The notes under the pieces are model-generated. The model was not told the origin of the DNA. It was given only the letters and a program-made list of their open reading frames with translations, and did not search any database. Shown here in pieces: positions 38,118-51,376 of a DNA stretch of 64,000 nucleotides; positions within the stretch are counted from its first letter, which is position 1, and each line of letters begins with the position of its first letter. The position numbers were made by a program, and so were the translations under genes. The stretch spans positions 372,001 through 436,000 of the forward strand of contig JALLLS010000018.1 in the NCBI GenBank assembly GCA_025094145.1, given 5' to 3'. The DNA comes from Spinellus fusiger (taxonomy: Eukaryota; Mucoromycota; Mucoromycetes; Mucorales; Phycomycetaceae).

Positions 38118-41100
38118 TTACGATTGCTCAATTTCAAAGCTTAGCTTTCGAATGATCTCTGGTTTAAGCACTTCCAATTGAGAACACATGTAATAAATAT
38201 CTTCTTCAGCATCAAACGCATATCTCCTTGCCAAATTTTGAAAAGTCAAAACACGTTTTACAACAGTGGCGGTAATACGGTGCTTTCGGAAGTTAACCAG
38301 AGGCTGTCTAAGCACAGGCGAGATAACATGAGCACTGTTCTGAGTTTGTTCATGGTATATCTTATGGTTTTCATGGTTGGGAACAAGATAGGCAGGCTGC
38401 TCTGAATTGAAGACAAGATCCGAAAGGTAAATGCCCAAGAAAGGAATACATCCACCAAATGGCATTTTGATTTTTGTCTTTTTGCTTGTTTGATGATTTG
38501 TACCTGGCATTTCAATCTGCACTTCAGTAGGTGACATGCCATATTCATCGGCAACAGTAGTCATGCTGTCACGGATGTGTTTCCAATTGCGCATAGGAGA
38601 AGTAAATGCAGACAGTTGATCCAGTAGTCGCATTTCAGCTACACCAACACGTGCCCATGTCTTTGCAAGGCGAGAAACAGAGGGGGATTGCAGTCCAAGT
38701 AAGATTTGTACCAAGGTAGCAAAGTTTGTATAGATTTTACATTTCTAATGATAAGGAAGGAGAGTCAGTTATCTTTCATCCTGCATTGATCCCTCCCACC
38801 TCCATCTCACTGGGAAGTATCTATACCTCTATACCTCTATACCTCTATACCTCTATACCTCTATACTACCCCATGGCTTACCTGTGCTAAACGAATAAAC
38901 TTCTCAACCACCTTGACGCGTTCTTCCAATGGACGTGTTCTAACAATTTCACAAGCAACCCACTGACACACATTGTTGAATCTTTCAATCAACTGTTCTA
39001 CTCCACCATGGGTGTTTTTACGAGCAAGTTGCATTTGGCGTGTACGGCGTGTATAGTTGATCTCATTGGAGTAAATGCTTCCTTCACTCTTTTCATAGCC
39101 TGGTTCTTCCTCTTGTCCAGCAGACTGGCCGATACCATTTGCCCCCATTTTGGTCCATTTGCAGTGCACCATTTCCTCCCAGTCAATATTCAATAGAATA
39201 TCCCGTTCAATATAGCAGAGTTGTTGTGCCATTTTCCCTGAACGAAAAGACAGAATAAAACTGCGTCGATAGTGTGAGCTCTGAGGAGGTGCACGGAGAT
39301 GAGCAGAACCAATAGAGAGTCTCTTGGCAGCAGCCACTTTTTCTTCGTAAGTTTCTCCTAGAAGAGAAGTGGCATCTCCACGTGTTGGTGATATGGGTGA
39401 GGTAGTGTTGGACACCATTGAATAGCGTGCTCGGTCTGTACTTGCCCTATCGGTAGGGAGTGAAGCAGTGGTGGGAGTGGCACTGTCTTTATCCGTCGTC
39501 TCATTTACACTGGCTTCTCCACGACTCCCTTGGGTATCTTTAGTGTCTACCTTCTTTATAGGAGAGGTCATATCCAGTTCCGAATGCATGGCGTAAGGTG
39601 CCAAGTGACCCAAGTAGACAGGTCCACTGGTGTGGCGTGTAGTGGAGTCCTTTAGACTCTTCATAAATGTCTTTCGCTTCTCTTCTGTTTCTGCTGCTGT
39701 CAGATGGACCAGTCCGTTCTCTCGCGTGCCACGATCAATACTAGCGCCTCGCTTTGTTCGAAGCTCTAGACTATGGCGGCGACCTGTGGTGGCTAAAAGA
39801 AGAACACTCAGACGACGGCATTCAGTGACAGGGTCATGGGTCGTGTTGGTGCAGCTAGGACAGTTGCAGGGCTCTAGATCATCGTTTCCTTTGCGTAGTT
39901 GTTCTGCAATACGGCTAACAACGAGTCCACTCGAGAAGGGTTTCTCCTTGGAATAGATCAGGGGCTCGGACACAATATCTGGCATGGGATTTCTTTTGTG
40001 CTCTTCTTCTCTACGAAGGCTAGAAGGTACAGGCTGAGGTGTGGAGTAACTTCTCTTATCTTTGGTTCTGAACCGTGATGTTGGTGGTGGTGAACTAGGC
40101 ACTTCTATGGAGCTCGCCAGTGTCTGTGGCAATGGAGGAGCTGCAGTGTCAGTACTCATCATAGTAGCAGTAGTCGCAGCCACTTCCTTGGAGACACTAT
40201 TGGATCTGAATACTTTGACAATTTTCTTGGATAGACTCTGTTTACTACTATCGGGTGCTGGTGCTAGTGCTGCTATAGAGGCCATTGTACTATCAGATCC
40301 AGGCAATCCATTAGGACTTGTCTGTTCATAAGCAACTGCCTTGAATGAGTCGGGAGGAGGAGCAGAAGCCTTCAGAAGACTCTGTTTCTTCTTTCTTGCA
40401 GTGAGTCTTCCAAGGCTCAGAGATGGCTCAACCTCTATCTGAGGAGAGGGTTCAGGCTGTTTGACTGACTTGTCTTCTCCTGAAGCAACCGGCACAACAG
40501 GTGTAGGAGACACGGGTGTCGTGTTTGCATTTGCATTCGTATTTGAGCGCATGTTCTTTTCGCTCTTTCTACGCTCAATACTCTTTTTTGATAAACTTCG
40601 CGAGAGTCCATTGGGTACTCCTGTCTTTTTGTAACTATCACCAATCTCAAGTTCACGTAAAAGTTCTTCAGGAATATTATCATTGCCTCTCTTATCTAGA
40701 GAAGGAGACAATTTAGGAACAGGCAGTGGAAACAGTTCTTCATCTGTAGATGACTTTTGGCACCACCGATTAGAAGGAACACGCCTTATGGTTGAGGTGG
40801 AGGTAGTTGTAGTGGGTGTGGGATCACCACCTCTTGCTTTTGCGTCTGCTTTAGTATCCATTTTTGCGTCTGTCTTCACCTCCCTATTTGCATCTGTAGG
40901 AAGAGAGGCTCTTCTCTCTCTCTTGGTAGATACATCATCAACGTGCATCTCTTTCCACTCTTTTCTCTCTGTATCTGATACAACGAATTCATGAGAATAG
41001 ACTCCAGGCTGTAAACGTATTTTACGGTCTGCAGAAACAGAAGGTGTCATGATCTCAGAACTCGACGAGAGACATCTCTGATCACTGGACACAGCCGACT

Positions 41101-44100
41101 CGGAGGCCTGTAACCCTGGTATAGAAACACCTGTACTTGTTGCCTTGGGAGACATGGGAGAATAAAGAGATGCATTGGGTGAAAAATAAGAAGACACTTG
41201 TTCTTCCGATTCACTCTGTTTGTCTGCCCCAGAAAAGAACTCGGCACGTTTGCGCTCTTCTTCTTCTTCACGACGTCTGCGCTCTTGCTCCAGTCTCGAG
41301 GTAAATATGTTGCTTCTAAAGTCATAAACAGCATCTGTCATCTCCAGCCCTTCTGTCATCCCAGTACCACGCGAATGATCATCGTATTCATAATCATCTT
41401 CATCACTTGCTGACCCAGGATCCGAAGTACCGGGCGTCAGTGCACTTTCAAGAGAGTCAACAGAAGCCACACTGGCACTTGATCCAGGAGGAGGAGGAGG
41501 TAGCGGAGGAAATGAAGGAGAGGGCATTGGCGATCCAGACAGAGACTCTTCTTCTCCGCCGCCTCTTCTTGGCAACTTGCTTGATATGCTGTAAGCCATT
41601 TTTACTGTGGATGTGTCTCGTGTGGACAAGGCATCTTCTTGGGTGGTACGCACAGACAAGGATCGGTTGTCGGTAGATTTATTGTCCATAGACATCAGCG
41701 GCTGTTTTGGCATCAACCGAGTAGCATCCCATGCACCTTCCATGGGTGAAGAGCTCTTGGTATTGACACTGCCAATGACAACGACAGGAGCAAATCGAGC
41801 ATCTTGGACAGCCATGTTGCCGTTGTGATGTCCACCCACATCCACACCACTGGCTAGCATAGTCTTTCTACGAATGGCACTCTGTGATAGTTTTGCCCGC
41901 ACCATCTCCTCTACACGTTCTTGGCCAGAAGTAGGAGGTGGTGGCGCAATGATCTTGACGCGTTCTGAACCTGATCCACCGTAATACACTTTCTTAAGTC
42001 GACGTACTACTCGTTTTAGTCCCTTGACAATGCGTCGATCCCGGGGAGATTGTTGAACAAGAGGGTGGAATGGGAGTGAGTTGAGAAAAGAAGTCAGTAC
42101 AATACGTAGATCACGACAAGAAATGAAGTCATGAACAAAGTAGTTGGAGAGCCAGTGGCGCATCACAACAAAGGTTCTATTGAGAAAAAGAAAAAGAAAA
42201 AAAGCATAAGTACAGATACAAGCAATACATCCCATGGTATAGGAGAAATAAGGTAGAGTATATAGTGTATAATAATACCTGCCTAATTCTCACTACGCGT
42301 CTGTCTTCATCATCATCCTGAAGGGCCCACCGGAATCTCAGAATCAGCAATTTACACAGTTGGGTGGGATGAATGAATGTACGGTAAGTCAAAAAGAAGT
42401 CGGTCATGTAGGTGTAATCTTATCATCAACAAATAAACAAACAGAAAGACGAGTTAATATAGATCAATAGATAAATAAATGGAAAGAATGAATGAATGTA
42501 CCCAGTGTGCTTGTCAGTTTCTCCACAAGTTTCTCCACAGAAGCTGCTTCAATGACTTGAGGAATCGTCTCCATGAATGACTTTTGGAATAGAGACCCTT
42601 CATTCTCCTTCTCCTTCTTACTACTCTTGCGTCCAAAGGCTCTTCTTAATAAATTTGTATTCTTTAGATCCCCAAGCTGTGTGTCTTCGGCATCATTTTC
42701 AGTGGTAGGTGAGTTGGATCGGAAGGGCATGAGCATGATAGAGTTGGATCTACGCATTGATTTCCCCAACTTGGAGGCATCAAAACGCAATTGACTTGAC
42801 CAGCGGCTGGGTGTAGCGGGGCGTGGTCGGCTGCTGGCTCTTGAGCTTACGGTGCTATTGGTACTGCTAGTGGAAGCAGTTGTGTTGGTGGAGAATCCCT
42901 TGAGAGGAGGTCTTCCTGTGCTATTATGGTCGGATGCTTTTAGAGTGGAGAAGGTGGAGGTGGTGCTGGAGGAAGAAGGAACAGGTCTTTGTTGTGAGGA
43001 TTCCATGACAGCTGTAAGATAAGCAGGATCAGGTCCCCATACAATGATTCTGTCATCATCATCTGCCTTTAATAGATCAAAGATGGCGGGTGGATAGTCA
43101 ATAAAGAGAAGAGGGGGGGCAATGTCTTCTGAGGATTTCTTTTCTTCACTCTCTCCCATTTGAAGATTCAATGCATTTGTAGACAGAACGGTGCCATTGA
43201 AATCAGTAGAATGGAAGGTATAATTGGTACTGACAGAAGAGAGAGACTGTGTGCGTTGTACTGGAGGTAGGGTGTGGAGTAGGACAGAAGAGGGGTTTGC
43301 TGGGAACATGAATTCAACCCCATTGTCATCTTCTATCAACAGATCATTGAAGTGGCTGACAAGAGGGATATCAGGCAAGGAGAAGGATGTCTGAAGAATA
43401 GAGGAAGGCGAAGACACCGACGCCGTGAGTCGCATGGGAGGAGGGGAATGAGTGGATAGCTCTGTTGTTCTTGACTGTGTTCTTTGCGCTCTCTGGGTTG
43501 TAGAGACAAGTGGTATTGTTTGTACTGTTTGTTTGGTGTCTGCTGCTGCTGCTGCTATTCCTGTTCCTGTTCCTGTTCCTGTTCCTGTTGTTTCTATTTC
43601 GTCTGTCTCCTCTGTCTCTTCTGGTACAGCAGGAATCATTGGGAAGTCAAGCATAGAAATACGGCGTGTATTGGTTTTACGGAATGTATCTGTTCCCATT
43701 GCATTTTCATCGTTTCTTTGCAGGGATAAGTTATCTTGGGAGGTCTGTCGTTCCCATAGCATTTTGGATTCTGTGTATTCTCTTACACCAAATACCGTGG
43801 CAAGAGCAGCACGTTCACGACCACCAGCACCCACATCTTTCATGAGGTCGAGCGGGATAAGAGAGTTGTTTCGCTTTCGAGAAGGAATGGCAGTCTCATG
43901 GGGTAAGGGCATATTGGTTGTCATGGCAGCAGTTTGGATGTAGGGGTCTGTTGAGTCATTATGAGTGTCTTGTTGTTGTGTCTTGTTGTTGTTGTTGTTG
44001 TTGGGTGTTTCATTAGTATGTAAGTAACTTTGTATGCTGTATGAGTTTAAAGTCCTGGAATCGTTCAAAATGTTAAGTAGCTTTACCTTGTCGCATTAAA

Positions 44101-44157
44101 ATCACCAGGATTTGCCTGTGGGGGGTCGTTAAAAGAGTGTGTCCAGGAAAAAGACAT
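38118..44157 (-). CDS. Large Ras guanine-nucleotide exchange factor (CDC25/Lte1/Bud5 class)
   Basis: Activates a Ras-type GTPase by exchanging GDP. Exons 44157-44087, 44054-42502, 42418-42283, 42176-38882 and 38744-38118 give 1,893 residues. Residues about 1-520 are Ser/Thr-rich with a conserved-looking FDLLKADDDDRIIVWGPDP. The N-terminal REM domain follows at about 520-660 (LVEKLTSTLGDYTYMTDFF, VVRIRTFVVMRHWLSN). A disordered region of about 850 residues contains a Cys cluster (CNCPSCTNTTHDPVTEC). The catalytic domain occupies about 1560-1890, with IERDILLNIDWEEM, FIRLAQKCKIYTNFATL and the hallmark IPFLGIYLSDLVF. The intron at 42282-42177 must use a GC donor (ATTAG|GCAGGT) to keep VRIRTFVV. 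Several poly-Gly/Thr and Asn runs are encoded by short repeats. Confidence 0.9.
38819..38866. repeat. 8-bp CTATACCT repeat in a RasGEF intron
   Basis: Nearly six perfect tandem copies of CTATACCT within the last intron of the RasGEF gene, close to its donor site. Confidence 0.9.
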
Positions 44158-45908
44158 TTGCTGTTGTATGACCACCAGCAAAATGTGCAGAAATGAGAAG
44201 GGTAATATAGGTTTTCTTAATAAATATAAATATAAACAAGGCCAATGGAGCCAGAAGAAAAAGAAAAAGAAAGAAAGGAGAGAGAAAGAGGAAAAGAAAA
44301 AGAAGTTTGCTATTCGCCGTCCAGTATAAGCTACCAGGCTTAGTTGAACTCCACATGCTCCATTGACAATTCCAAGTGGATTGGTGCTACCAATGTAAAT
44401 CCCACTCCATCGATGGGTGGTTATTCATTTAGAAGAGACTCAACAGATATCTACACTTCTTTCAATTCAATTGCTACCAAAACAACCTTCTCAATTCCTG
44501 TCTATGGATCAGAAATGTCTAGAGTGGCTACCTACAAGACATTATTTATCTTTGCACTGTTCTGAGCGCGTGGTTAGAATGTGCAAATGTGCATAGTAAC
44601 AAGGCCAACAATTGCTCTATATAGAAAGTGAATTCATGGTGGGGCTATAAAATCCCGCCTGTGCTATTGAGCAACATCAGGAAATAAGGTAAGCTATTAC
44701 TGCCTTTACTACAAAAATAGGTCCTAATGTTACTGTGAAAATATATATGTTCTTGTAAATATTTCTGTTAATGTGTCAAGAATAGTCAGCTAATCCTCAA
44801 TACAATAGGTTTATTTGTGAATCTTCTTTTCTATTGGAGAAGAGGCAATAAGAGGTAATAATAGACCTTCATTAGTGTTCTATCGGCCTTTTATCTTTTT
44901 CTTTAGGGTGGAAGAATGCCAAGCTAGCTTGAAAATTGACTGTATAAGTTATTTCTTCCTGCATCTTCCCAAGCATACATAGTGTTTGATCATAGGATCT
45001 AGAAATAGAAACTGAACTCAAATGAGTACAAGAATGTGTAAACAGTCCATCACAATGACAAAGTGGCAAATCGTAGACTGTTATTGGTGCATAATATGAG
45101 CTGCTATCCTTTGCACTCATTGTCTTGGATTGCTCTGCCTCCAGTGACTTGTGGCAATAAAGCACTCTTCCTTACTATGTTTATTATGCATAAGGCATGT
45201 ACAAGCAATGCATCACACCAAAAAGAAAAGAAAAGAAACGGAACAAGTGTTCATACAGTCATCCAATGACAATATAAAATAGACTATAGTTGTGGCTGTA
45301 GAAACCAAGAATCCTAATATTACTTGCTATTCTATTATGCAACAAGTGACTCTAATGAGGAGATGTCATAATAGAGTAACTCTACATTGTAGTTTATAGT
45401 CTAGACAAGGCACTCGTAAGGAAAACAGAAAAGCTAAAAAACTAAAAAGCTAGAAAAAAAACATAAAAAAAAAAGATATGCACATTAACCACCCCCTTAA
45501 TTTTACACGTTTTTTTCATTATTCATTGTTTATTGGTTCATCTTTTTGTGGGAATTGCACTGGGCATTGACTGATCGCCCGACAGACTCCTTTCGAGATG
45601 AGTATGTATTTTCATCACAAAAGAAAAAAAAAAAAAGAAATCTCAATGCCTCTTATTTCATATAAATACATTGCAAAGTGCTCATTTATGACTCCATAAA
45701 ATAATTATCCAATGGGATGATTTATGGAAGAGACATCCTTAATAGTATTTAATGCCAGACAGTAGGTAAATTTAATGCACCGCTTTAGGATATTTACCTT
45801 TTTTGTGATTTTAATGTGTGGCTTAACTACGGACAGTGGAAGAATCCAGTGAGTAGTGGTGAAGACTTGTTTATCTCTCTTTCTGTGTGTTATAGATACA
45901 TATTCCCA
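44158..45908. other. Divergent intergenic region between RasGEF and Rsa3
   Basis: About 1.75 kb with no supportable protein gene. A GAAA-rich tract (about 44254-44302) is followed by an isolated CTATAAAAT element at about 44645-44653 and a splice-donor-like GGTAAGC at 44687-44693. A probable 5'-leader intron of Rsa3 lies at 45849-45895 (GTGAGT...TATAG). Confidence 0.45.
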
Positions 45909-46693
45909 ATGGCAGGCTCAAAATCAAAAACAGCAGCTGGCCAAAAGAGAACTGCTGGAAATCATATCCAAAAGAATAAGCAAAAACAAGTAAAGCGTCA
46001 ACCTCAAAAGAACCAACAGAAAGTAAGTAGGGTATAGAGTAAAAGGGTCAGTGGAGTAAATTGACGGGATCTCTATTATTCTACAGTCCAAACCAGTAGA
46101 GGAAAGTCAAGGCAAGTGTATAGACCAGAGATTAAATGTATATCTTACCTTTGTTTCTTATAATGAAACAGAGTCAGAACCAGAACCAGAACAACTAGAA
46201 CAAGAGGAAGGACTCTTTGATAATCTCGATGAAAAAATGGATTCTTCAGAATTAGAGCATGTACTTGAACGCTTAGAGGTTGGAAGAGAGGAGGAGGAAG
46301 AAGAGGAGGAAGAAGAGGAAGAGGAAGAAGAAGAAACCTCAAATCTACCCGTACTCAACGATTCAGACGAAGAGATTGAGGAAGAAGAAGATATCTCCAC
46401 CTCTGACACAGAAGAAAAGAGCAAATATCAATTGAATGAAGTCAAAAAGAGTACAGAAGCTCAATTCAGAGATCATTATATGACTAAAATAACACAAGCA
46501 TTTGGCACTGATTTGGATACTATAAGACAGGTAGAGGAGTGATACATACTCATCAAATGGTATTTTACTGACACATCTGTAGGAGGCAAATTTCACTACT
46601 ATGCGTCTGAATGTTCTTATTAATTCTTTAGAGGCAGGTATAGATATTTTCTCTAGCTTAGAACAAGATATTATCTTGGCTGAAACTCAATAA
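45909..46693 (+). CDS. RSA3: Ribosome assembly protein Rsa3
   Basis: Nucleolar factor for 60S subunit maturation. Exons 45909-46022, 46087-46111, 46172-46530 and 46583-46693 give 202 residues. The N-terminus is basic (MAGSKSKTAAGQKR), the middle has a long poly-Glu run, and the C-terminus carries the Rsa3 domain: FRDHYMTKITQAFGTDLDTIRQ followed by LNVLINSLEAGIDIFSS. Exon 2 is only 25 nt, and the intron after it starts with GC (CAAG|GCAAGT); no GT donor preserves the frame. An upstream leader intron could splice an extra in-frame ATG (45814) onto this gene, adding 16 residues; I prefer 45909 because family members start with a short basic segment. Confidence 0.88.
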
Positions 46694-48260
46694 GATATAA
46701 ACAAGATAAACTGTACATTTTATTATACTATAAACAAAACATAGAAAAACAGTTGTGTATATCTCTATACATCAGCTATTAAAATAACAAGTGGCAGTAC
46801 TGAGCTTACTAGACGTTATAGTATTTAGTAATGACAAAATTCAATAAGATACACTTCATTATGTTCTTAGTTAGTCTACCTGTAGCATGGGTTTATATCA
46901 GTGAGTTAACCGAGACGAGTGATCACTAGGGAATAGAAGACTTGGACCGTTTCTTGGTTCAGAGAAAATAGATAGAGAATACAATAAGAAAGAATGAATA
47001 AGTAGTATTGAATAGTATCAGTTACTATTTATCATACGTTATTAGGGCTATGCCGTATAAAATCCAAGTGACCTTGCTCAATGTTAGCCAATACTCTATA
47101 CTGATAAAGAGGACTTTCCAAATAAATGCAAGTGATTTATTTTTCTGTATATCAATCTGAAGCAGTAGTGTTTTAGTGTGCTTCTCTTGACATTTTGGTC
47201 ATTGACTGAACATGTATTTATATTCCAACCTAACTGTCCTGTATAAAAAAAAGTATTTAGCTTATAGGATTGTATGACTGATTCATCTCACCCATTCTTT
47301 ACAGTAAGCTGCCATTATTATTTGGACACTTACAATATCACTACCTTCTGTCTTGTATTCATCATTCTTTAGACAGCTGTAATGACTTTTGTGCAAATGA
47401 CCCTATCAATAGCAGCCTATTTATCTATTTTGAAGAGGGTTCACTCAAAGAATGCTATAAATATATGTTGTATAGTGTCAATAAAATGGATTGAAAAGGA
47501 GTTTGTCTTTTAAACACCTGTCTTTGCTTTTATTTACATTGACGTGCTTCACGACATAAACTATTGTTTAGAACCTAACGACAAGAACAAGAACAAAATA
47601 GACTCTATCTTTTAAAGTAGTAGTATTTGATTCTTAGTTTACTCTGTAAATTCTACACGTATCGCCTGGTGTGTTCGTTGTAGTCATTTCTATGCATTTA
47701 AGAGCAACCTCTCTATTTATAATACTATAGTGTTAAGAACAGCATCCGTAGTATCTGAATATTTGTCATTTTCAGATCCTTTATTAATAACATAAACTAA
47801 AATATTTATATCCAATGGTTCCAGATACAATGCTTTATGATATATTTCTTCTAATGTACCCATACCAATAATTAATACATAGGTTGCTACTATATTAATT
47901 ATTGGTATTGATTAAAACATTATTTTGTTGCTAGGAAAAAGAAACAAAGATAAACTCATCCATTATATCAATCAGACACTTTTTATTGTTAGAGTTGATA
48001 CTAAATAATAGTGACTAGATATCTACTATGAAGAATACAATCCACTCATATCATTTAAACAACAACAACAGCGATATTATTATCAATAATAAATATACAA
48101 GTCTGATACTCATAGACTTATATAAAGTGTAATCATAATGCGAGATGGCTTGTTTCTTATACTGTAATAAACCTCTATAACCTACATACTAAATAGAAAC
48201 AAATCATATTTTTGTAGTTGTGTAGTCCAAGAGAGTAGATTGACAGTAGTTTCCCGTCTT
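46694..48260. other. AT-rich convergent intergenic region
   Basis: About 1.6 kb between the 3' ends of Rsa3 and MED1. No coding frame above background, no repeat array and no RNA gene recognised on either strand. Confidence 0.5.
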
Positions 48261-49822
48261 TCAATCACTGACATCCATCTTCATGAACTTCTCTTCTTGC
48301 CACATATTGATATCTTCGTATCTTTCGCGCTTTAATCCTGCATTCTCTGCCTTGACCATGATCTGATCATCACACTGCTTTATACGCTTCCACAGCCAAC
48401 TCATCAATAGAGGGATACTATAGCCTGTCTGGAGCACCTTGGTCATCTTTTCCTCATCAAACACATAGGGATTCCATATCATCAGTTGGTGGTGTGTATC
48501 ATAAAGAGCACAGGGCTGATCAAGATGAACGGTTGGCCGTGCAGGCGTCTCAGGTGAAATATCAATGGCGAGAGGAATTAAAGTAAGTAAGGAAACTGTC
48601 TGGGTGGGTGGGAGAGACAGTGTAAGGTGGAGTGTGTTGGGTGCATCTATGGCTGCTACTTCGATTTGGAATGCAGTATTTATGTAATTCTCTTCTATGA
48701 AGGAAGAGTGAGTCCCTGTTGAAATACAAGTTTAATAAGTTACCCTTTAGGATCTCATCCAGGGATAATGCTTTAGACGTCTGTAGAGGCGTTGTTGTGC
48801 AAGGATAAATAGTCTGATGAAAGATACTTTGGAAGAGATTATTGTACATGTGTTGTTGGCGGAGACACTATAAAAAGGCTAATAAGCTCACTGTATCTTT
48901 TTTGTTTTGTTTAAAAATTAGTAGGTACACACTACCTGAATAATATTAAATAATTGAACAGGATGGTTGAAGGCTATTCGTTTCAAGAGTTTGCCAGATG
49001 TCTCTCGAGAAGCTATCCACTTGTAATCATGTTCTTCATGTTCTTCCGCTTTCTACAAGAACATGATCAAGTCAATTATACAGAAACATCAGGATTTAGC
49101 TTACCAATTTCCATAGCTTGCTTGACATGGGTGCTTTCTCCTGAGCAGCAGCAGCAGTACCTGTTGACTTATGAGCGTCATGAGCCTACAGTTTAACAGT
49201 AAAAAAAGTCAGTTTTATCTCTTTCTTTGTCTCTTTTATCTCTTTTTTTTCTTTACCAAGAGATCCTCTAATGAAAGTATGCCTGATATTGACTTTGTAG
49301 GTATCTGTTGACTTGCTGTGTCTGTGAACATACTGTATAAGTCCACCTATCTACTGGACATGACTTTATCTACCTTGTTTTGTTAGTCCAGTCATTTTCA
49401 TCAACTTTTGCAGAATCAGGTCAGAGGTAGGAATAGGAGGGTCCAATGTAACTACAAATCGTAAAAAGATAGCAGGAGATCCTGGATGTGTTGGTAGTGG
49501 CTTTACAAATCGCATGGGCTGTATGAACTTTGGCGACAATGTCTCTTTAACTATCTTGTAGTGTATTCTAATCATTGTCAAGCTCTGTTCATTCCTTGTG
49601 CATTTGTCTCTACACAACTCACCCATTGTTACTTTCTCGGATGGACTCTTCTGTTTCATCAAAACCCAAAAGATAATTCATTCTTGTTGGAGGAAGGAAC
49701 TGCTGAGGATGAAGAGAAGATTCAAAAGACACCAATAGTTTGGAGGTCATGGATAGAGCTGGATGGTTCTGGTCTAAGTAGATTGAGTATTCTTTATAGT
49801 GAGATAACACACACACACACAT

Positions 49823-49856
<34 letters not shown>

Positions 49857-51176
49857 TATTCTCTAGGCCATGTACCTTTTTCTATGCTTTCCTGTACACT
49901 GGTCCAGTCATTGCCAAGCACATACTTCTTCTCTAGCCAATAAGAAATAGAAATACCGGGATAATCGAGGTGCAAACTGGGAATACCGTGGCCCTCCATA
50001 AGCACAGCGGCTAAATCGTCTGAAAGAAGTAGTCTAAGCATGTCATAAGAAATGAATTGCAAGAAAGAGTCACTACCTACGCTTCTTGACTGCAGATGGA
50101 TTTAAGATCGGCCAACAATCCTTTGATAATCATGAAAAAGTCAGTGGAAGTGTATTTAACATTCAAGCGATCGTAGAGTGCCAATGTTCCCAGATTGCGT
50201 TTGAAAAGATCCAGGTTTCTTGACTGGAGGTTATGAGCAAGCATACGATCCACCTTTGTTAATGAAAGAAGAGCAGATGAATAAGTGATGTTTCAAGAGA
50301 AAGACTCACTCTTTCATCCTGATCATTCTGGAGTGCTTCAGAAACATAAGTTACTTTGGTACGCATGACTCTTCCCGTAGCATCAATATCAATCTTATTA
50401 TTAGTCAACAAGAAGTGAACTGATCTTTCTTACATCCACCACAATAACAGTACCACCTAAGGTGATCGTTGTCATTGGCACACCCGAGGCTGTCCTTTGT
50501 GAAGAATCAACAAATGTCATCAAGCTAAAACAAAAACATAACCCTTTTTAGTATGTAACTACCTACAGATATATTCTGTCTTTGGCTAGTATTTACCCCA
50601 TAGACTGTGCCAATCTCTCTAGTTTTTGTGTCTCAATCTTTGCCTTTGCTTCACTCATATCGTCTAAAGAGAGATCCAGATAATCGCGTGTGTGTTTAAG
50701 CGTGTTCTTCACTCGCAAGACGGAACTTTCTAAAAGTGCCTGTTCCTTTATACCACTTTCTCTGTTAGTCCCATGTATTCTTCTTTAACGCTCAGATGTT
50801 ACTTTTAAGTGAGTAAAGTGTTTCCTAAAAGCGGGATCTGCTCCCTGGCCCATTTTCAGCACATCACCCAAGACTTCATTCTCAAACTGTGAACAAATAG
50901 CACGAATGGCATCAATATGATGAGAGAACTCTTGACGAGCCTTGTCAATATTCACTGGTCCAAAGACATGCAACTCTAGAGTTCAAAGGTCATTCCCTTG
51001 GTCCTTTCTTCTTCTTTCTTTCTTTTACCATTGCCATGACCATGGATGGAGGGCTCAGACGCATGACTCTCTGACGGAGACAGTATCGGCCACTGTTTTT
51101 GAAGGTGTTTTAGGCAATCCTGAAGGCCAAATACACAAGTACTTATTGCATTCTTTGGCTCAGGTGCTTTTGACAT
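48261..51176 (-). CDS. MED1: Mediator complex subunit MED1
   Basis: Subunit of the Mediator coactivator that links activators to RNA polymerase II; nuclear. Best exon chain: 51176-51029, 50975 to about 50803, about 50780-50597, 50524-50434, 50393-50310, 50253-50081, 50033-49876, 49773-49733, 49650-49374, 49315-49257, 49185-49105, 49052-48936, 48867-48744 and 48715-48261, about 650 residues. MED1 features: LNVKYTSTDFFMIIKGLLADL, LMEGHGIPSLHLDYPGISISYWL, FVVTLDPPIPTSDLILQKL and a C-terminal region starting KWIASRETSGKLL. The exon 2/3 junction does not resolve: the obvious GT donor at 50802 is out of phase, and the alternatives are a 30-nt intron or loss of about 20 residues. The 49732-49651 intron has a weak donor (GTGTCT). 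Confidence 0.75.
49808..49857. repeat. CA/TA dinucleotide microsatellite in a MED1 intron
   Basis: CACACA followed by a TATATA run within the intron between 49875 and 49774. Confidence 0.9.
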
Positions 51177-51376
51177 GAGAAATACATCTCACTGTGGGGT
51201 GGCCATGCTCCTATTTTTTATTTATTCAAAATTGTGACTAGATCCAAAAAAAAAAAAAAGATGCCTGTTGTTCTTCAAGCGCAAGTATATCTGGGGAAGG
51301 TGGGTTGGTGATTGATAAGTAGGCGTATGGATAAGTATAGCAGTGGAATAAGTATCTACTAAAGAAAGATACTTTC

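Noticed and set aside
40062..41676. Several plus-strand frames of 66-103 residues within the RasGEF
   Set aside because: Antisense shadows of a Ser-rich coding exon (Ser codons read as stop-free on the other strand).
44872..45269. Opposed frames of 97 and 68 residues in the RasGEF-Rsa3 spacer
   Set aside because: Overlapping on both strands, no conserved motif, no spliceable neighbours.
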